The notes under the pieces are model-generated. The model saw only the letters and a list, made by a program, of their open reading frames with translations, was not told where the DNA came from and ran no database searches. From the NCBI GenBank assembly GCA_023525975.1, contig CM042021.1, positions 107,925,501 through 107,989,500 on the forward strand: 64,000 nucleotides of DNA, in the 5' to 3' direction. Of the stretch, positions 21,956 to 34,071 are shown piece after piece. Position 1 is the first letter of the stretch; the number at the start of each line of letters is the position of its first letter. The stretch is from Smallanthus sonchifolius. Taxonomy: Eukaryota > Streptophyta > Magnoliopsida > Asterales > Asteraceae. Both the position numbers and the translations under genes were made by a program.

Positions 21956-24528
21956 TGATGTCGTCCAGACGGTCTATAAAATAAACAACTAAACCTAACC
22001 TAGACTCCTAAGTAATAAATGGAAAACATATGAACTAGACCGCACTGACAGGCAAGTGTACCTATCGAGTGTAGTACAACTTAATGGTAAACCGGAATAT
22101 CGAACACTAGAGACACTACGAATAACAAAACTAGAGTCTGACTCGAACTAAAGATTGAATTGGTTTGGGGGTTTTACTACACTACCATTTAAACTAATGA
22201 ATGCAGAAAACTAAGGTCGACTCAACTAACCAGACAAAGGACATAGGTAATATCAAGAATGGGAAGAATATCACCTAGGTCGGAATCCTACTTGCAAAGC
22301 ACAACTTCTATCGGTTATGGAAACTATAATGCATCTGGGTTTCTAAGGAAACAACTCTAGACAGCCTAGTGGATCCCTAATCACTCTCAGGGTGTCACCA
22401 ACTAAGGAACCTACAGATGTAACAACTCACCAGATGTTGGATCACTTCTCAGGTATTTTCAACTATGATAAAGTACCCTAATAGACAGATTACCTGTCAG
22501 TCTCTCCGTCTACCAATACACTCGAAGAATGCACGGGGTAATCTCAAGATAACAACTATGACACGAATAGCAACAATCACTAGACACCTAATACCGACTT
22601 CCTCTCAGACAACTGACACTCGTATTCCTAATGACGAAGACTATACGACTAATTCTCACCTCTCGGGTATTGAACTAGGATACACATTTAATTCTAATCA
22701 GCAATCAATGACAACTCCTATGGCTACTACGTCTAGCAAACCACCCTAATCACAAACCTTAAGATCTATGACAAAGATACGCTAATCAAACTGGCAGACA
22801 ACCACAATCAATGCAAGGAATTAAAATCAAACACAAGATCAGATATAAACATACAATAACATCACAATTATCAACTCAAGATCTTTTACAAAATCATAAA
22901 CCCATTAATTAGAATCCAAAAACTGATAAAAAATCAAACTTTAAGAAGTATTCATCATTAACCTAGGCAATATATGAGTTTTAGCCTATAATCATGCTCA
23001 AAACATACAAAACAAAATTATTAAGCAAGAACATGGTTTCAAACATTCAAATCAAAATCAAACGAAAGAGAATTGGAACCCGAAAAGATATCTCTAACCA
23101 CCTCTGATCCTAAAGCTCCAAACTTTTACTCCAATTAGCTTCTTCTGTCCCAAACTCGTCCTAGAACTCTCTCTGGACGGCTAAGATACGAACTCTTTTC
23201 ATAATGGGATTAAAATTCTATTTAAATTGGAAAATTAGTGTTTTGCGGAAATTAGCTCTCTCGCGTATCGCGAGACATTTCCTTCTCCTCTCTCGCGTAC
23301 CGCGAGATACAAAATAGTCGCGGCCGGTTTTCCTTTCCCTCGCGTTCCGTGAGAACTTTCCTTCTCATCTCTCGCGTACCGCGAGAGGCATAAATTTCGC
23401 ATTTTCTTCTTTTGAATTCCCGGCTTCATTCTCGTGCTCGGTTTCTTCACGTATTCACTTGTAATCTTCACGAGGACCTGCAAATGTACAATAGACTCAA
23501 ATACAAACTTAAACGAATAAAAACAAACACAAAACTAATCAAAAACGCACAAAAACACTAGGAATAAAGATGTGTGCTTTGCAAATGGAATCATAACTCA
23601 GATCTCCTTTACCAAACATCAATTACCAATTAGCAAAATATACTCACGCGTTAAAGAGCAACAATCGGTATTTCTGTCCGATTAAACCCAAGCACCAATT
23701 TCAAGCCCCCTTTACGTGTTCTAAAATTTCTTTACCAAGCATATCAATCAATCTATGGAACTCACACTTCAAAGTTACAGCTCTACCTAATCCCGTCTCA
23801 CGGTTATATCTAGGCACGGATCAAACCATATAGATTTACCCTACCACGTTAAACTAAAATTTACAGGTTTTGATGATCAATGAATGAATGGATGAAATAG
23901 GAGCAATAATCAAATGTATGAATCAACCTCACCTAGTGGTGCGTCTCCCAGGTTACCATCCCAGAAGATAGCACATAGGATGCAATTTATTAATTAAGCA
24001 CATAAGAATCACTTAAAAGCGTTATCTCCAAGTGGCCATCCCGGAGGGTAACACATAAGCAACACTCAATATTCTAATCAAATAAGCTCATGAATTATGG
24101 AATTTATGGATGCGGGCGCCACCAAACTCGGACTTATTCTCATAAAAAGAGAGTGGTGTGCCATGTAATTTTAAAAACCTCTAAATTTTAACTTAATGTG
24201 GTACCTATCAACCTATATTGACAGTTTCAGTATTACCATTACTCTAAGATGAGTACCCACAAGATTTCATGATTTTAATTCAATTAATTCCTAAGCAACA
24301 CTCACAGGATATTTAAGCTTTACTAGCTAGCTGGGTCTACCAAATCATCACTAATTAGACACGTTTTTAATTATTTAATCATTTAAACTCACGAGTAGAT
24401 CCAGTTCTACTATCATTTTCCATTTATTTTACAGTTATTTCCAAGGACATTTTTCAAAATTTTTAATTTTTTTGTATTTTTGATTTTTTTTATAAACAAG
24501 ACAAACTAGACTCAACTGAACACTCACA
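21956..24528 (-). repeat. gag-protease element 3' LTR, copy in unit 2
   Basis: Duplicate of 14821-17393, offset by 7135 bp. The PPT follows at 24529-24544. Confidence 0.75.
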
Positions 24529-25485
24529 TCCCCACACTTGAAAGACACATTGTCCTCAATGTGAAGTAAAATGCAAAAATAAAACAAAATAGGAAGCGAC
24601 TTAGCTAGTAATGTAGATGCAAACAAATGTGCAGCTTCGTTCTTCCATGTGTGCACCGTATAGCATTTCGGTCGCAGTTGCACAAACGACTGTCGGATTG
24701 CCTTTACAAATTGTATATAAGTGATGATCAATCCTGCCCGAATAGAGATTAAGTACGGGCGGAATGACAAAACCTGTAAAATAAACATCACAACAAACCC
24801 GCAACATTAAACTGACTCAAATTAAAATAAAAAACTCGACTGACTCAAACTGACTCACTAAGATTTAAAGACTCAAGATAGATAACATGCAGAGAAACAT
24901 ACTCAATGGGTGGCAAACATATAGACATGAATGCCACAGCAAAGTCGGTCAACGGTTATGAACAGTTTCAATTTCCCATGGTCGTGATGGTCGATGGATG
25001 TTAATGATGATGGTAATAGAATGGGTGAAAGTGATGATGATTGATGAATGATGGAATGATGGATGATGATAATAGAGGTGGTGTGATGATGGTGGATGTG
25101 GAAAAGCATGTAAAACAAGGAAAAAGGGGCAATTCAAGGATAGCCCCGCGTACCACGAGGCATCAGGCGGCCACCCCTCGCGTACCGCGAGGGAGTGGCA
25201 TTTAAGCCGGCCCTTATTTTCTATCCGTCGTGTACCGCGAGGAACAATGGGAATACCTCTCGCGTACCGCGTGGACCATCCGGTGACAGAAAAGTTTTGA
25301 GGGTTTTTATACTTAGCCAAATTTTCACACCTCAAAATTTTCTTCACCTAAATTCCATAAAAACCTATTCTAAACATAAAAACATACGTAAAAAAACCTG
25401 GAACTTCATTCCCGACAATCTTCCTCGCCGAATCAAGTGCGAATTCCTGCACACAAACTCTACATCCCGGGCACTTGCCCGAGAC
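24529..25485 (-). other. gag-protease element 3' UTR, unit 2
   Basis: Duplicate of 17394-18350, including the palindrome array at about 25145-25274. Confidence 0.75.
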
Positions 25486-25914
25486 TCACACAATCCTATC
25501 AGGAGGCTTCTCCTTGACCCTGACCGGTACCGCCTTCATCCTTCGCGGTCTACCGATCCTTCTCATCACACGACTACCAACTAACCTCAACCATCTACTA
25601 ACACTCTCTCTCAAATCAGTCCACCAGCACTTAAACCTACCAGGTCTAAAAATAACCTGCATCATGTATCCCAACAAGCTATCACCCTTACACATCCCCA
25701 CACTTGGGGTTTGCATTATCTCTAACTCACCTATATCTCTCAACACATGAAGTTTCTTGCGGGGTGGCCTAGACTTAGGGGTTTTAAAACTAGGGGTTGG
25801 GTCGACAGTCCTCTCCTTAGAACAAAGACTAGGTGAAGGTTCAGGAATGAGATTTCCCATGGGTGTTACCTCTAAACCTCCACCAGGATCTTCTGGTTCA
25901 TCTACACCCACCAC
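25486..25914 (-). pseudogene. Short basic ORF behind protease, unit 2
   Basis: Identical in sequence to the 142-aa ORF of unit 1. A stop at about 25931 separates it from the protease. Function unknown. Confidence 0.5.
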
Positions 25915-25930
25915 CGTGTATCTTCCCCAC

Positions 25931-26815
25931 TTACGCTAGAATCTCACTCAAACTGAACTCATCATCGTTAACACTTAGGAACGAGGACCCTAGCAATGTC
26001 CTTTCAAACTCTTCTAACCAATCCGGAGGGTCCTCTATCCTTACTCCTTCATCTCCACCAACAACAGCCTCTACTGGATTAGAATCCCGGAATTCGTCCA
26101 CGAAGGTATCAAGCATGCACACGGAGTGGCTATGCTCGCCAACATCCTTCATGGACTCTATAGCATCGAATGTAATAGACGCATCCCCCACATGAAGTGT
26201 GAGTTTCCCGTCAAAGACATCAATCATCACCTTGGCGGTACGTAGGAACGGGCGTCCTAGGATGAGCGGGACTTTGTCATCCACCTCCATGTCCAAGATG
26301 AAGAAATCCACGGGGAATACAAAATTACCTACTTTCACTAACAGATTCTCCAATATTCCCCGTGGATACTTGACTGAACGGTCAGCCAAGGATATGCTCA
26401 TGCACGTGGGCTGCGGTTCACCTAGGTCCAGCTGCTTTTAAATATAATATCGCATCAGATTTATGCTAGCACCCAGATTAGACAACGCGTGGTTCAACGG
26501 TAAACTGCCAAGCAGACACGGTATCGTGAAACAACCCGAATCCGGCAACTTCTTAGGCAATTGGTTCTGAACCACTACAGAACATTGCTCACTAAGTAAG
26601 ACTTTAGCGATCCCCTCTAGCTTCTTCTTGCTGGAAAGAAGATCTTTGAGGAACTTGCCATACTTAGGCATATGCTGGAGGACCTCTATGAATAGGAAAT
26701 TGACCTTGAGTTGTTTAAACATTTCAAGGAAGGTACCGTATTCCCTGGCGTTCTTATATGGCACTACGCGCGCTGGGTAAGGAATACGACTCAGGTCAAT
26801 CTTGGGGGACTTCAT
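25931..26815 (-). pseudogene. Retropepsin-like protease of the gag-protease element
   Basis: Aspartic protease that would cleave the Gag polyprotein. The order matches Athila: KNAREYGTFLEMFKQLKVN, LPLNHALSNLGASINLM, LADRSVKYPRGILENLLVKV and VPLILGRPFLRTAKVMIDV. The active-site motif is usually DLGAS; here it reads NLGAS (plus about 26473-26487), so the catalytic Asp is lost. Stops near 26402-26438 also break the frame. The unit-1 copy (18796-19143) keeps only the C-terminal part. Confidence 0.85.
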
Positions 26816-27276
26816 CTCCCCCCCTTCTCATTCTCCACTACCCTCTCGGCAGGCTTTTCCTCTACTCTCTCCTCGTCCACCGGTTCTTCCTCTTCAACAA
26901 CCGGCGTGCTCTCCTTTTCTTCGTCCCTATGACTTCTTGTCGACACAACTTTTAACTCTGGCTCCTCTATCCTTCTAGCATCGATCTCAGCAAATCGAGC
27001 TCTCCAGTCTACCTTATTCACTTCCTCTACCGAAGGTGTGCCTTACTCAATGGAGTGGGAGTCATCCTCTTTAACCTCTTTCTTCTCCACACTCCTAACA
27101 GACACGGCCATCACTGAAGTGTTAGAACTCTTATAGGCCGCAGATGCTTCACTCTGTCTCTCCTTCAAGCTCCTCACGATTTCTCCTACCGTGCGTTGCA
27201 AATCCTAGAATGCCGACTGCTGATTCTTCAATAAGGTGTCATGGCTATCCAATCTCTGCCTATCATCCCTGTCATT

Positions 27277-28594
27277 CTAGACCAGGTGGGCAAGCATTTG
27301 TGTCTGGTTCTCAATCATCTCCTCTATCTTCTTGGTGTCGACACTGCTTCCCAAGCTAGCTCCTCCTTCTCCTCCTTGCTGATGCTGGCGACCATTAAAC
27401 CCAGGCGGGTTATTTCCAGATCTCCATCCTGAGCCAAATGAATTATTGTAGTTGTATCCTCGGTTCTGGTATTGGTTTCCAGCAAAACTCATGTGCTCCT
27501 GATTATTAACTGGGCAGTCCCTGGTGTCGTGGCCTCCCATGCACACTTGACACCGCTGAGCACTGAGCTTCAGCTCCTTAATCTTGTTAGCCATTGAGGC
27601 GAGCGCAGCAGCCATGCTAGTCTCAGGAGTGACCTGATGCTGTAGGAATGGAATTCCTAACGGAATGTGGATGCTGCTGTTTGGCTTGAGCGAAACTCTC
27701 AAACATTTCATCGCACTCATCAGGCTCGAGTCTCTCCATGATATGGCGTCCCGCAGCTGTATTGAACATTTGCTGCTTCTCGAAGGTGAGATCATTATAG
27801 AATTTCTCCACTATCGCCCAGTCCAACAGATCGTGTTAGGGACATCGGCTCAACAGCGCGTTGAACCACTCCAAGGCCATGTGATAGGGCTCGTCGGGAT
27901 CCATTCGGAAGGAGTGGATCTGATCCCTAAGGCGAACTGCCCTGGAAGGTGGATAATACTTCTTAAAGAACTTGGCTTCGAGATCATCCCATGTGGTGAT
28001 TGAGTTGTCTGGGAGAGTGTCGAGCCAAGTAGAAGCACGACCAGAAAGGGAGAATGGGAAGAGACGCAAGTAGATTGCGTCCTTAGACACACCCGTGATA
28101 TTGAAGGTATCACATATGCGCGCAAAGTGGGACACATGTCCGGGTGCATCCTCATCCTCGAGGCCATGGAATTGGGTGGCATGAGTGATCGTACTCATGA
28201 CATGTGATGGGATCTGCCAAGAATTGGTGTTCGATATAGTGGGGCGTGTGATCGAAGATCTCTCGCCCGTGACCCCATCACTGGCCCTCGGGTGTACTGT
28301 ACGCCTCGCTGGTGGGTCAGTGTCGCCCATGGTAGGAAATGGAATTGGGCTAGGAGAACGTACCTGGTTGCTGCAGAATGCTTTCAAACGCTCCCGAAAG
28401 TCACGGGTGCGCTCGTGAAGCTCTCGTTTGGGCTCTGAAAAAGCTGTAAAAGATGGTGATCCTTGCAAACGAGTATGGTGCATAAACAGAAAGACGCAAG
28501 ATAAGAGAGAAAGAAAAGACTCAAAGACAGAAAGACTCGATCCTAAGTTAGACACACAAGTAGCACAGAAGACAAGCACACAAACAAGACTCAA
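27277..28594 (-). pseudogene. Gag of the gag-protease element
   Basis: Capsid and nucleocapsid precursor that would form the particle packaging the element RNA. The capsid segment (27836-28594) has TWDDLEAKFFKKYYPPSRA and the FSLSGRASTWLDTLP stretch typical of Ty3/gypsy Gag. The nucleocapsid zinc knuckle CQVCMGGHDTRDC (CX2CX4HX4C) lies at about 27540, followed by an Asn/Gly-rich stretch. Frameshifts near 27836 and 27630 join the pieces. The acidic linker at 26812-27021 leads to the protease. The 5' UTR to the PBS holds a roughly 70-bp direct repeat (about 28558-28700). Confidence 0.85.
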
Positions 28595-28743
28595 AAGAAA
28601 AGAAAAGACTCAATTAAACCAAAAATCAACTAAGTAGCACAGAAGACAAGCACACAAACAAGACTCAAAAGAAAAGAAAAGACTCAATTAAACCAAAAAT
28701 CAACCAAAGAACTAATCAGAGTTAATATTACTATTGCTAAGTG

Positions 28744-28760
28744 TCCCCGACAACGGTGCC
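28744..28760 (-). promoter_or_regulatory. Primer-binding site of the gag-protease element
   Basis: The minus strand reads GGCACCGTTGTCGGGGA, a one-base variant of the Asp-type PBS used by Athila and Tat elements. It lies 7 nt from the LTR. Confidence 0.8.
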
Positions 28761-28767
28761 GAAAACT

Positions 28768-30394
28768 TGATGTCGTCCAGACGGTCTATAAAATAAACTA
28801 CTAAACCTAACCTAGACTCCTAAGTAATAAATGGAAAAACTATGAACTAGACTGCAGTGACAGGCAAGTGTACCTATCGAGTATAGCACAGCTTAATGGT
28901 AAACCTGAATATCGAACCCTAGAGACACTACGAATAACAAAACTAGACTATGACTCGGACTAAAGATTGAATTGGCTTGGAGGGGTTTACTACACTACTA
29001 TTTAAACTAATGAATGCAGAAAACTAAGGTCGACTCAACTAACTAGACAAAGGACAAAGGTAATATAAAGAATGGGAAGAATATCACCTAGGTCGGAACC
29101 CTACTTGCAAAGCACAACTTCTATCAGTTATGGAAACTATAATGGATCTGGGTTTCTAAGGAAACAACTCTAGACAGCCTAGTGGATCCCTAATCACTCT
29201 CAGGGTGTCACCAACTAAGGAACCTATAGATGTAATAACTCACCAGATGTTGGATCACTTCTCAGGTATTTCCAACTATGATAAAGTACCCTAATAGACA
29301 GATTACCTCTCAGTCTCTCCGTATACCAATACACTCGAAGAATGCACGGGGTAATCTCAAGATAACAACTATGACATGAATAGAAACAATCACTAGACAC
29401 CTAATACCGGCTTCCTCTCAGACAACTGACACTCGGATTCCTAATGACGAAGACTAAACGACTAATTCTCACCTCTCTGGTAGTGAACTAGGATACACAT
29501 TTAATTCTAATCAGCAATCAATGACAACTCCTATGGCTACTACGTCTAGCAAACCACCCTAATCACAAACCCTAGGATCTATGACCAAGATACGCTAATC
29601 AAACTGGCAGACAACCACAATCAATGCAATGAATTGAAATCAAACACAATATCAGATATAAAAATGGAATAACATCACAATTATCAACTCAAGATCTTTT
29701 ACAAAATCATAAACCCATTAATTAGAATCCAAAATCCGATAAAAAATCAAACTTTAACAAGTATTCATCATTAACCAGGCAATATATGAGTTTTAGCCTA
29801 GAATCATGCTCAAAACATCCAACACAGAAGTATTAAGCAAGAACATGGTTTCAAACAATCAAATCAAAATCAAACGAAAGAGAATTGGAACCCGAAAAGC
29901 TATCTCTAACCACTTTGGATCCTAAAGCTCTAAACTTTTACTCCAATTAGCTTCTTCTTTCCCAAAATGATCCTAGAACTCTCTCTGGACAGCTAAGATA
30001 CGAACTCTTTTCATAATGGGATTAAAATTCTATTTAAATTGGAAAATTAGGGTTTTATGGAAATTAGCTCTCTCGCGTACCGCGAGACATTTCCTTCTCC
30101 TCTCTCACGTACCGCGAGATACAAAATAGTCGCGACCGGTTTTCCTTTCCCTCGCGTACCGCGAGAACTTTCCTTCTCCTCTATCGCGTACCGCGAGAGG
30201 CATAAATTTACCATTTTCTTCTTTTGAATTTCCGGCTTCATTCTCGTGCTCGGTTTCTTCACGTATTTACTTGTAATCTTCACGAGCACCTGCAGATATA
30301 CAATAGACTAAAATACAGACTTAAACGAATAAAAACAAACACAAAACTAATAAAAAACGCACAAAACACTAGGAATAAAAATGTGTGCTTTGCA
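28768..30394 (-). repeat. gag-protease element 5' LTR, truncated
   Basis: It matches 14821-16448 but with about 17 differences in the first 240 bp, so the insertion is old. It ends at TTTGCA, where the left LTR continues for about 945 bp more; eight bases (CTACATCA) then lead into Copia DNA. I read this as loss of the outer part of the 5' LTR. Four palindromes lie at 30069-30197. Confidence 0.75.
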
Positions 30395-31166
30395 CTACAT
30401 CATGTAGTTTCGGGTGTCAGAATATACTTGATCAAAAACAAAGGAAAACTTTCAAATGTACACCTACTTAAACAAGCTAATAAGGAAGATTATTTTGAAA
30501 AATTATAAAGACAAAGACCAAAATAAAAGATATGTACAGTTAACCTTCTGAAATGATCCAACGTGAGATCATGTCTTAATCAAACTCTCGAGACACTTCG
30601 TTTTGCACTCAGCTACTGTGAATCCGTGAAGATAGCTGATATTTGTGCAAGATAAACCCTGAACATTTGCTTGTACAATGATTTCATATGATTAAGCGGT
30701 ACCATTTAAGCACGAAACACGACATACCCCACGTTTTGAAATAAAATGTTTTGAAAACCTATCAATTCTCAAGAAATACCTACATTCATTTTATCATCTC
30801 TTACAGGTTAACCAGGGTACCATCTTGGTAAGTCAAATTCACCGCCAAAAGTAAAAAAAAAGATCCAACTGGATATAAGAAGTTGTAAAATGAAAAATAT
30901 CCAATTGGATATTAAAAGGTACAAATATTCTAGATCTTCGCGTAAGAAAAACAGAAGAAGCCATAGAATTATCCAAGCGGATAGAAAAAGGTTGAACACC
31001 CGAGATCTTTGCGTAAGCAAAATAGACGGGGTCAAATCATCCAAGTGGATGGGAAAAAGATGAACTCCCGAGATCTTTGCATAAGCAAAATAGACGGGGT
31101 CATCGACGGTAACTTTCTTTACTTTGACGGTCACCTGGCGTATGAATCAGAATCCAACACGTAAGT
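30395..31166 (-). other. Copia spacer between pol and extra ORF
   Basis: Non-coding Copia DNA between two nested insertions. Four spaced palindromes of the form ATCCAAnnGGAT lie at 30863, 30899, 30971 and 31039, the last three in roughly 70-bp imperfect repeats with GAGATCTTTGCGTAAGC. Confidence 0.75.
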
Positions 31167-31171
31167 CTATA

Positions 31172-33949
31172 TGTCACACCCCCAATTTCAACTAACGGAG
31201 TATTACCGTTTGGGAAGTGACAAACCAGGATCTCAGACACTAGTTACATTGAACGACTCTACATGGGACTCAAAATGAAAATATCTTTTAAATCAGAGTA
31301 TCAATGCGGAAGCGTAAAGAAAGTAAATGCGCAAAATACACGCGCCCAAAACCAAAATCCAAAAGTCCAAACGTCCAACCAAACAAAGACATTAAGATAA
31401 TTCAATCAACATAAATAGACACAAAGCAAAGCAGTTGAATCCCATGCATGCCCTAACGTGCACCTGTGTCTTAGCTTAGCGTCCTGAGAAAACATGTAAG
31501 AAAAAGTGTCAACACGAGGTTGGTGAGATATTTAAATAAACGTTTACCAGATTTATTGTACAATTAACATATATACCAAATGAGTAGCTAACCCATGTTC
31601 ATTGTTTGCTATTACGCTCGCAACCGTAAACTGACTATTTGTATTGCCTCCCACCAGGTCTATCAACCACGGTGCACGTTTAGGTCAATATTGCACCCGT
31701 TCGATATCCAATCGTGTTAGCGCGACTAACGCGGGTGAGGTTTGTCAAACCCAGTAGTACTACCCAACATACCTCGCTATATTCATATTTAAACGGTTCG
31801 ATGTGAGGACTTTCATGATAGAGTTTACGCATAGTCATAACAATTGATATAAAATGAAGTACAAAAATCAAAGAGTTTGTATCATGTTTTCTCCCCCAGT
31901 TTAAAATCAGTAAAAGGGGCCGTGAAAACTCACCTGCTTGGCGTTGAAGGTAGTTCACACTAGAAGTAAGTTTGAAATCACGAGTGTAAGTCTCAAAAGA
32001 CCTACGGATGTCCTAGAATTATAAACATATAAATTAGGAACGATAAGGGAATTGTGACCGTGACAAGGAAAGAACATCTTAAAGAACCGCTCTAATCGAA
32101 CGAGAGTGGACGAACGTGTCCACGGGTTTAGGAATTACTTTACGCGACGAACGACGTAAATAATAATATATATATATATACGAGTGATTAATATAACTAA
32201 TTATTATTTAATCTCGATTGGTTCACGGCGTTATAAAAATGATTTGAAATAATATAATTATATATTATTTACTAATACGGGTCACAATTTGAAAATAATA
32301 TAACATATTATTTACATGTGTTTACGGTTTAAAATAATATAAGTATATTATTTTTTACTTATTAATAATCAAAATGTACAATTTATAAAAATGGTTATAA
32401 TTTATAAAAATAAACAAAATATTTAAATCCCGAGCCTATGGGTTGTTTTCCGATTTAAAACCCTTTTATATAATGATATAATATCATCAAGAATGATTTT
32501 TATTAATTAATTATGTTTAGAAAAATGTTTAAAAAGAAATGTGGGAGCCCGGACTCGAACCCGGGTCTCTCCCACACACACTCATCGCTTTAACCAGTTC
32601 CGGCCGCTAGGCTATCGCGATATTATCCTTACTGAAATGGTTTTAATCCTGCGTTACCGAGAGCCCCTCTTTTCCCAATCAAATCGCGATCGAACCCCAT
32701 GCCACCCCCAAATCCGACCGATCCCGATTTTAAATGTCAACAAAAGTTTAGGGGTTTTGATTATAGGTTATTTTCGAATCTGCACACACGATTAATTGTA
32801 AAAAAAATCATCGATTGAGTTGTTTAATAACGAGATTCAAGTCCGAACCCTAGATTAAGAACATGAGATTAATTTGATCGAATTGGATAATAATATTTAC
32901 TGAAAACATGGGGCTTTTACTAAAAAGGAGATTTCGAAACTAATGATATAAATTAATTGTATTGAGAACGTGTCTAAGTCAGGGTTTGATTAAATCGGAC
33001 ATTGATGAACCCTAAGTTCTGGGTTTTTATAAATTCGATGTGCAAAGATTAAATTAGCATAGGGGTTTTAGTAAACAAAGGATTTCGAACATGAACGTGT
33101 GGTTTAATTTGATGGAGGTTGAGTTTCGGATCAAAATCCCCAATTCGTATATGAACGAACCCTAGATTTCTGTTCTTGTTAATGCTGATGTTGCAATCCC
33201 CAATTGACATAGGGCTTTCCATCAGGAAGTAAAAACGAAGGTGAGGGTGTATTCAATTACCGTAAACAAGTGCGAATTGACTGAGATCGATTAAAACGGT
33301 TGCCGAATGTGGTATAGGTTGCCTCCGGTGTCTTCGACTGTTACTCCGGTCAATTCAGTTGATGCAGAAGCTTCAAGGAGGATCACCGAGTGTGTAGTGG
33401 TTCAATTACGAGGAAAATAAACGAATTGAAACGCATTCGATAGAAGTCGAAGAGGGTAGCGACGGTTATGAGATGAATACTCATAATTGAGTTTAATTCG
33501 ATTAAAGCCGGTGTTAAAGATGATAATGATGATCCAAAACGGTAAGGTCGTGGGAATCGGTTTCAATACTAACGGATTTCAACTAGAAACGGTCGGGTTC
33601 ATGCAAAATCGCGGTGTTTGACTTTCTGAAGTCAACAAATCAAGGATTGGAGAATTACAGAACTAGTCCTTGAGGTTTCCTTCAGAATTGAAGTTTGAGA
33701 CTTGGCAGATTAAGTCCTTCTAGTTTAAACGGAGTTAACTCTTGGTTAATTTTGACTTTTAAAGTCAACAGAGTAGTTTTTGACTTTCCAAAAGTCAACA
33801 GAATAGTTTAAGGTTATGACATAACTAGTCCCCGAAGTCTAAGTTTGTAATATTGACAGAAATAGTCCCTGAAGTTTGAGTAAAGTTAATTTCAGTTAAC
33901 TTTAACTGGATTTTGTTAACGGGGTTAACTGAAAAGTCGGATTGTCACA
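31172..33949 (-). repeat. Tekay 3' LTR (2778 bp)
   Basis: It starts TGTCACACCC and ends GATTGTCACA. It aligns from 31848 with 48033-50133. A tRNA-like block lies inside. Confidence 0.9.
32540..32630 (-). other. tRNA-like Pol III promoter block in the Tekay LTR
   Basis: On the minus strand an A-box-like TAGCCTAGCGG (plus 32604-32614) is followed 42 nt later by a B-box GGTTCGAGTCC (plus 32551-32561), with CCCGGG arms around the T-loop, then a TTTCTTTTT run (plus 32532-32540). This is a tRNA-derived SINE-type head, not a full tRNA. The same block is in the other LTR, so it was part of the LTR before integration. Confidence 0.75.
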
Positions 33950-34062
33950 TCATTCCCTAGTTGAAAGAATTTTTGTCCCGAAAATTAAAATAACTAAGAT
34001 AAAAAAAATTTCTGGGGTTTCACATCATTCCCTAGTTGAAAGAATTTTCGTCCCGAAAATTA
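33944..34062. repeat. 75-bp direct repeat at the Tekay 3' end
   Basis: CACATCATTCCCTAGTTG starts at 33946 and again at 34021, followed by nearly identical text including TCCCGAAAATTA. The PPT-adjacent region is thus doubled. Confidence 0.85.
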
Positions 34063-34071
34063 GATAGTACC

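Larger units (their letters stand above)
19163..26278. repeat. Tandem duplication, unit 2 (7.1 kb)
   Basis: Second copy of 12031-19143. It continues rightward into the rest of the gag-protease element (26279 onward), so this copy has the original right flank and unit 1 the original left flank. Confidence 0.95.
14821..30394 (-). mobile_element. Athila-related gypsy element with gag and protease only
   Basis: Inserted in Copia spacer DNA. Its 5' end is at the right: LTR (28768-30394), an Asp-type PBS, gag (27277-28594), protease (25931-26401), a short basic ORF, a 3' UTR, PPT and 3' LTR. No reverse transcriptase, RNase H or integrase is found in any frame, although gag-protease runs directly into the 3' UTR. 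This is the layout of a nonautonomous gag-bearing LTR element. The interior is lengthened by the 7.1-kb tandem duplication. TGTAG occurs at 14816-14820 and 30403-30407, but eight extra bases on the right make that duplication uncertain. Confidence 0.8.

Noticed and set aside
12001..26300. Tandem duplication as a simple assembly artefact
   Set aside because: Not fully excluded, but the filler at the junction and the few real differences between units argue for a genuine event; kept as a finding.
32540..32630. Functional tRNA gene
   Set aside because: The T-arm and B-box are good, but no acceptor stem or anticodon arm of a full cloverleaf is seen and the block is embedded in an LTR.
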